Program-made: the position numbers and the translations under genes | Shown here: one piece after another, positions 60,944 through 64,000 of the stretch | Layout: every line of letters starts with the position of its first letter | How positions within the stretch are numbered: the first letter of the stretch is position 1 | Source: Candidatus Tumulicola sp. | GTDB taxonomy: Bacteria; Vulcanimicrobiota; Vulcanimicrobiia; Eremiobacterales; Eremiobacteraceae | Assembly (NCBI GenBank): GCA_035601835.1 | Contig: DATNNM010000014.1 | Location: 31,551 to 95,550 of the forward strand | Direction: 5' to 3' | Length of the DNA: 64,000 nt | Notes under the pieces: generated by a model | Told to the model about the DNA's origin: nothing | What the model saw: only the letters and a program-made list of their open reading frames with translations | Databases searched by the model: none

Positions 60944-62548
60944 CTAGTTCGCCGAGAGCGAGAGGTGCTGGAAGAGCTCCGCGCTGTCGGGGTTCGGCCG
61001 GTAGTCCTTCACCCGCTTATTGAACACGATGGGCGGCGAGGTGTGGACCAACGGCACGCACGGCGCTTGATCGTGGATCAGCTGCAGGGCCTTCTTGTAG
61101 AGCGCCGAGCGCGCCGCCATATCGGGCGCGATTTGCGCCTGCTTCATGAGCGCGTGGAAGTCTTCGTCCTTCCAGAAGCACACGTTTTGCGCTCCCGGCG
61201 GCGTCGCGCTATCCTTATCGAGGATCACATACATGAAATTGTCGGGGTCCCCGTTGTCGCCCGTCCAGCCGAATAGCGCCATATTCGCATCGCCGTTCTG
61301 GACCTTTTGCAGATACGTGCCCCATTCGAATGCTTCCAATTTGACGCTGATGCCGATCGCTTTGAGATTGGCCTGAATCGCTTCAGCCACGCGCTGCGGC
61401 TGCGGCAGGTAGGGGCGGGGCAGCGTCATGTACCACAGCGTGGTCGAAAAGCCGTGTGCGTACTCGGGTCCTGCCTGCGCCAGCAGTTTGCGCGCATCGG
61501 CCGGATCGTACGGATAGCTCACCTTGACGCCGTGCGGCCAGACCGCAGGCGGCAAGAACTCGTCCGCGACGATGGCGGACGGGTCGTAAAAATTCTTGAC
61601 CAGCGCCCGAGCATCGATGGCTTCGTTGATCGCCCGGCGCACGTAGATGTTGTCGAAAGGCTTCTTCTGATTGTTCATCGCCAAGTACATGAGGTTGTTC
61701 GCCGGTTGATGGTAGATGACCAATTTCGGATCCTTGGCGATGACGATGAGATCGTTCGGCTGCGGATATTCCCAGCCGTCGATGTCGCCGCGCTGCAATG
61801 AGAGCAGACTCGTGGAGGCATCGGGGATATCGCGCAGGACCACGGTGGGCACTTTGGCTTTGCCGCCCCAGTAGCCGTCAAACGCTTTTAAGGTTATGTG
61901 GTCGTCCTTCACCCACTCGGCCACTTGGTACGGACCCGTGCCGACCGGCTGGCGGAAATAATCTTCCCCCTCCTTCTCCATGGCCGTCGGCGATGACATC
62001 GCAAACGTCGGCATCGCCAGGTTAGCGAGCATCGGCGCCACCGGATGGGTCAAAACGATCTGCACCTTGTCCGGAGCGAGCACTTTCACGTCTGTGATGA
62101 CGCCGGGGAAGCCGCCGAATTGGCTCTCGTAATAGGAGTAGTCGCCCTTGAGCAGCAGGTGCAGTTTGTCTTTTTTGTTGCGCCAGCGATCGAAGTTGAT
62201 CTTCACCGCCGCCGCGTTGAAATCGGTGCCGTCCTGGAATTTCACGCCGCGGCGCAGGGTGAACGTCCACAGCATGCCGTCGCGGCTCATCGTCCATGCT
62301 GTCGCAAGGCCGGGTTCGATCTCGAACGAACCGGGTTTGTAGCTGGTCAAGCCTTCCATCGTCACGATCGAGACGTTGAGCGACATGCCGTCGGTCACCA
62401 CGGCGGGATCGAGCTTGACCGCGTCCTTATTCCGGCCGAAGACCAGCGTGTCGGTCGGCGCGCTGCTGCTGCTGCAGCCGTAGGCCAGCGCGCACAACGC
62501 AAGCGCGCCTATCGCGCCCCAGCGGCGTGTCCGCAAGTCGAAGTTCAT
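60944..62548 (-). CDS. ABC transporter substrate-binding lipoprotein, family 5 (peptide/nickel type)
   Basis: The 534-residue protein has a lipoprotein signal with lipobox LAYGC (C25). The SBP_bac_5 fold shows LVFGRNKDAVKLDPAVVTDG, WTFTLRRGVKFQDGTDFNA and FLPPAVWPHG. It should capture peptides or similar solutes outside the membrane. No permease or ATPase gene is in view, so it is orphaned within the window. Start ATG 62548 lies 4 bp after the preceding stop. Confidence 0.92.
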   Translation of the reverse strand: MNFDLRTRRWGAIGALALCALAYGCSSSSAPTDTLVFGRNKDAVKLDPAVVTDGMSLNVSIVTMEGLTSYKPGSFEIEPGLATAWTMSRDGMLWTFTLRRGVKFQDGTDFNAAAVKINFDRWRNKKDKLHLLLKGDYSYYESQFGGFPGVITDVKVLAPDKVQIVLTHPVAPMLANLAMPTFAMSSPTAMEKEGEDYFRQPVGTGPYQVAEWVKDDHITLKAFDGYWGGKAKVPTVVLRDIPDASTSLLSLQRGDIDGWEYPQPNDLIVIAKDPKLVIYHQPANNLMYLAMNNQKKPFDNIYVRRAINEAIDARALVKNFYDPSAIVADEFLPPAVWPHGVKVSYPYDPADARKLLAQAGPEYAHGFSTTLWYMTLPRPYLPQPQRVAEAIQANLKAIGISVKLEAFEWGTYLQKVQNGDANMALFGWTGDNGDPDNFMYVILDKDSATPPGAQNVCFWKDEDFHALMKQAQIAPDMAARSALYKKALQLIHDQAPCVPLVHTSPPIVFNKRVKDYRPNPDSAELFQHLSLSAN

Positions 62549-62552
62549 TTGA

Positions 62553-64000
62553 TCAAGACCCGTTTGCGATGACGAACGACCACGTATAGTCAAGGGGGTT
62601 GCCGGCGACGTCCGAGCCCTTCACTTCAACGCTGATCCTGCCCGCGTGCAGATCCGCGGCCGGAAAGTACGTGACGAAAGCGGAGGTGCGCGTGGCTTGC
62701 GCGCTGACGTCTTTGCCGTCCACGAGAAGTTGCAACGAGCCCGGGTCCATCCCCTTGCCGCCGATGGTCGCGAACGTCACGTAGATGCTCGGCCGGGTCG
62801 TGTTGATGCGCGCTCCCGATAGCGGGGCGGTTTCCTTCACCTGCGGCGGCTCCGTGAAGATGCTTAACGGATCGGGTCCGACGGCGTGCGCCGTCAGCCC
62901 GCCCTTGGTCAGCTTCACGAGGATCGGCGCATCGATGATGTTGGTCCCGACCGCTACCGCGTACGCGCCCTCGTAGTGGCCAGGCCGGATCTCTTTCATC
63001 GCATTGTCGAGCACGACATCGCCCAAATCGAAGGCGCCCACGCCGCCCGGCGTGCCATCCATCGACACCTGCACCGACTGGCCGGCGCGGAACGGCCGGT
63101 GCGCGTTGTCGCTCACGTCACCGATGCGGACGTCTCCGACGACCGACTGAAGCGGGTTCGGTGTGGCTGCTCCGCTGGTCGCCATACCGCCCGGCGTGAG
63201 CGCCACAATCGTTCGCACTTTGTTCGACCTCGGATCCGAACGCACCGTGACGAGATCGCCGGCTTTGAGATCTCGCATGGCGGCCTTCTTGCCGTCCAGC
63301 TCGACGCTGGTCGTGGTTGCGTCAGCCGCGATCACCTTGCCGTTGGTGAGCACCATGCTCGTTCCCGACACGCTCGCGATGGTGCCGGTCGTCCCTGAGA
63401 AGATGTCGGCGACCGAAAGCAGATGGCCGGCCGCGTCCAGCGTGGCGATCAGCGTGTCGCCGGGCTTGACTTGCGCCAGTATCCCTGTGCCCGCGGTCGC
63501 GCCGCGCGTGTCGCGGAACTGGATCTTCGTGCCGACCGGAACGGTGATCGTGTACTGTTCGCCGTTGACGTCGATCTGCACCGCCGGCGGCGCGCTGTCT
63601 GTCGCCACCGCGACAACGGTCCCCTCAAGGGTGTCAGCAGTCCTAGCGGGAGGCGGCGTTCGCTGATCGCCCGAGGAGCCGGCGCGAAACGCGACGTCGA
63701 TCTCATGCTTCTTCGGATCCACGCTGACATTGCCGCCGAGCAGGGTGCTCAACGCGCGCAAGGGCACCAGCACGCGCCCCGCGATCTTGCGTGGCGCCGA
63801 ATCCATCTTCACGTGGTCGTTGTTGACGGTCGCGTTGACATCGTCGAGGTGCATGACGATCTGCCGCAGCACGGTCGTGACCGTCACGGCGTTCTTCTTC
63901 GCATCGAATTGCACTTGCGCGCCGACCGCCTTGGTCACCGCGCGCAGCGCGATGTACAGCGTGCCGTTCTGTTCGAGGAAATCAGCGCGCTGCAGATGCA
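62553..64000 (-). CDS. Copper amine oxidase-like N-terminal domain protein, partial (5' end outside window)
   Basis: The frame runs to the window edge without a start. It begins with the CuAO-N domain pattern (FLEQNGTLYIALRAVTKAVG, then RVLVPLRALSTLLGGNVSVD). A middle region has repeated beta modules (GTKIQFRDTRG, GKVIAADATTTSVELDGKK). A C-terminal Ig-like part (TTRPSIYVTFATIGGKGMDPGSLQLLVDG in segments) ends in YTWSFVIANGS. Such proteins are usually exported and surface-bound. The apparent start at 63938 is an internal GTG. Confidence 0.8.
   Translation of the reverse strand, partial: HLQRADFLEQNGTLYIALRAVTKAVGAQVQFDAKKNAVTVTTVLRQIVMHLDDVNATVNNDHVKMDSAPRKIAGRVLVPLRALSTLLGGNVSVDPKKHEIDVAFRAGSSGDQRTPPPARTADTLEGTVVAVATDSAPPAVQIDVNGEQYTITVPVGTKIQFRDTRGATAGTGILAQVKPGDTLIATLDAAGHLLSVADIFSGTTGTIASVSGTSMVLTNGKVIAADATTTSVELDGKKAAMRDLKAGDLVTVRSDPRSNKVRTIVALTPGGMATSGAATPNPLQSVVGDVRIGDVSDNAHRPFRAGQSVQVSMDGTPGGVGAFDLGDVVLDNAMKEIRPGHYEGAYAVAVGTNIIDAPILVKLTKGGLTAHAVGPDPLSIFTEPPQVKETAPLSGARINTTRPSIYVTFATIGGKGMDPGSLQLLVDGKDVSAQATRTSAFVTYFPAADLHAGRISVEVKGSDVAGNPLDYTWSFVIANGS

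Overview
The window is a dense, high-GC bacterial chromosome segment, gene-rich and mostly transcribed from the minus strand. Only five well-supported protein genes and one doubtful small ORF lie on the plus strand. Gene content is chromosomal housekeeping: de novo pyrimidine synthesis, ClpXP and trigger factor, valS, lepA, recO, ybeY, rpsU, SRP RNA and 14 tRNAs. A PASTA-domain kinase, FloA with NfeD, DUF4446, DUF1292, MltG with RuvX and a copper-amine-oxidase-like N-terminal domain suggest an uncultured phylum near the Terrabacteria, for example Candidatus Eremiobacterota. That placement is inference and was not tested. No integrase, transposase, phage structural gene or CRISPR array was seen.

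Positions 1-10174 (minus) hold one tight run: pyrR-pyrB-pyrC-carA-carB-pbpA-pknB, joined by 4-bp overlaps or very short gaps. It couples UMP synthesis to a class B penicillin-binding protein and a PASTA Ser/Thr kinase. Positions 10251-14142 hold an accessory cluster: an SDR-type protein, a secreted protein with an HExxH motif, and two tandem secreted paralogs with a possible third remnant between them. Positions 15449-21528 hold valS, clpX, clpP, tig and tRNA-Gly.

Positions 21733-27439 hold an OFA-type transporter followed by a CheA-like membrane kinase without a CheW-like domain, a CheY, two CheX-like proteins (one with an altered phosphatase motif) and an unknown protein. This looks like a compact chemosensory-type relay outside a motility locus. 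Positions 27602-29741 hold tRNA-Leu and a divergent tetR/MFS pair. The pair is bracketed by the tRNA and a 14-bp copy of its 5' end.

Positions 30084-40492 mix tRNAs with a secreted prolyl oligopeptidase, a deoC-aldehyde dehydrogenase operon, two tandem secreted paralogs, a hyaluronidase-like secreted protein and two paralogous HNH endonucleases. Each HNH gene sits next to tRNA genes and has what looks like the same leaderless promoter. Positions 40507-48286 carry rdgB, lepA, an M23 peptidase, ffs, secreted proteins of unknown role, tadA, more tRNAs and a four-unit palindromic repeat array.

Positions 48327-59481 carry a diacylglycerol glycosyltransferase-like gene, DUF1292, mltG, ruvX, recO, cdd, a CorC-like protein, dgkA, ybeY, phoH, floA, nfeD, yqeY and rpsU. 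The right end has a beta-hydroxyacid dehydrogenase, a HIT protein, an ABC peptide-binding lipoprotein and a partial copper-amine-oxidase-N domain protein. Two families of short hairpin repeats, GGGGCTAAAGCCCC and GGACCTAAAGGTCC, are scattered between genes.
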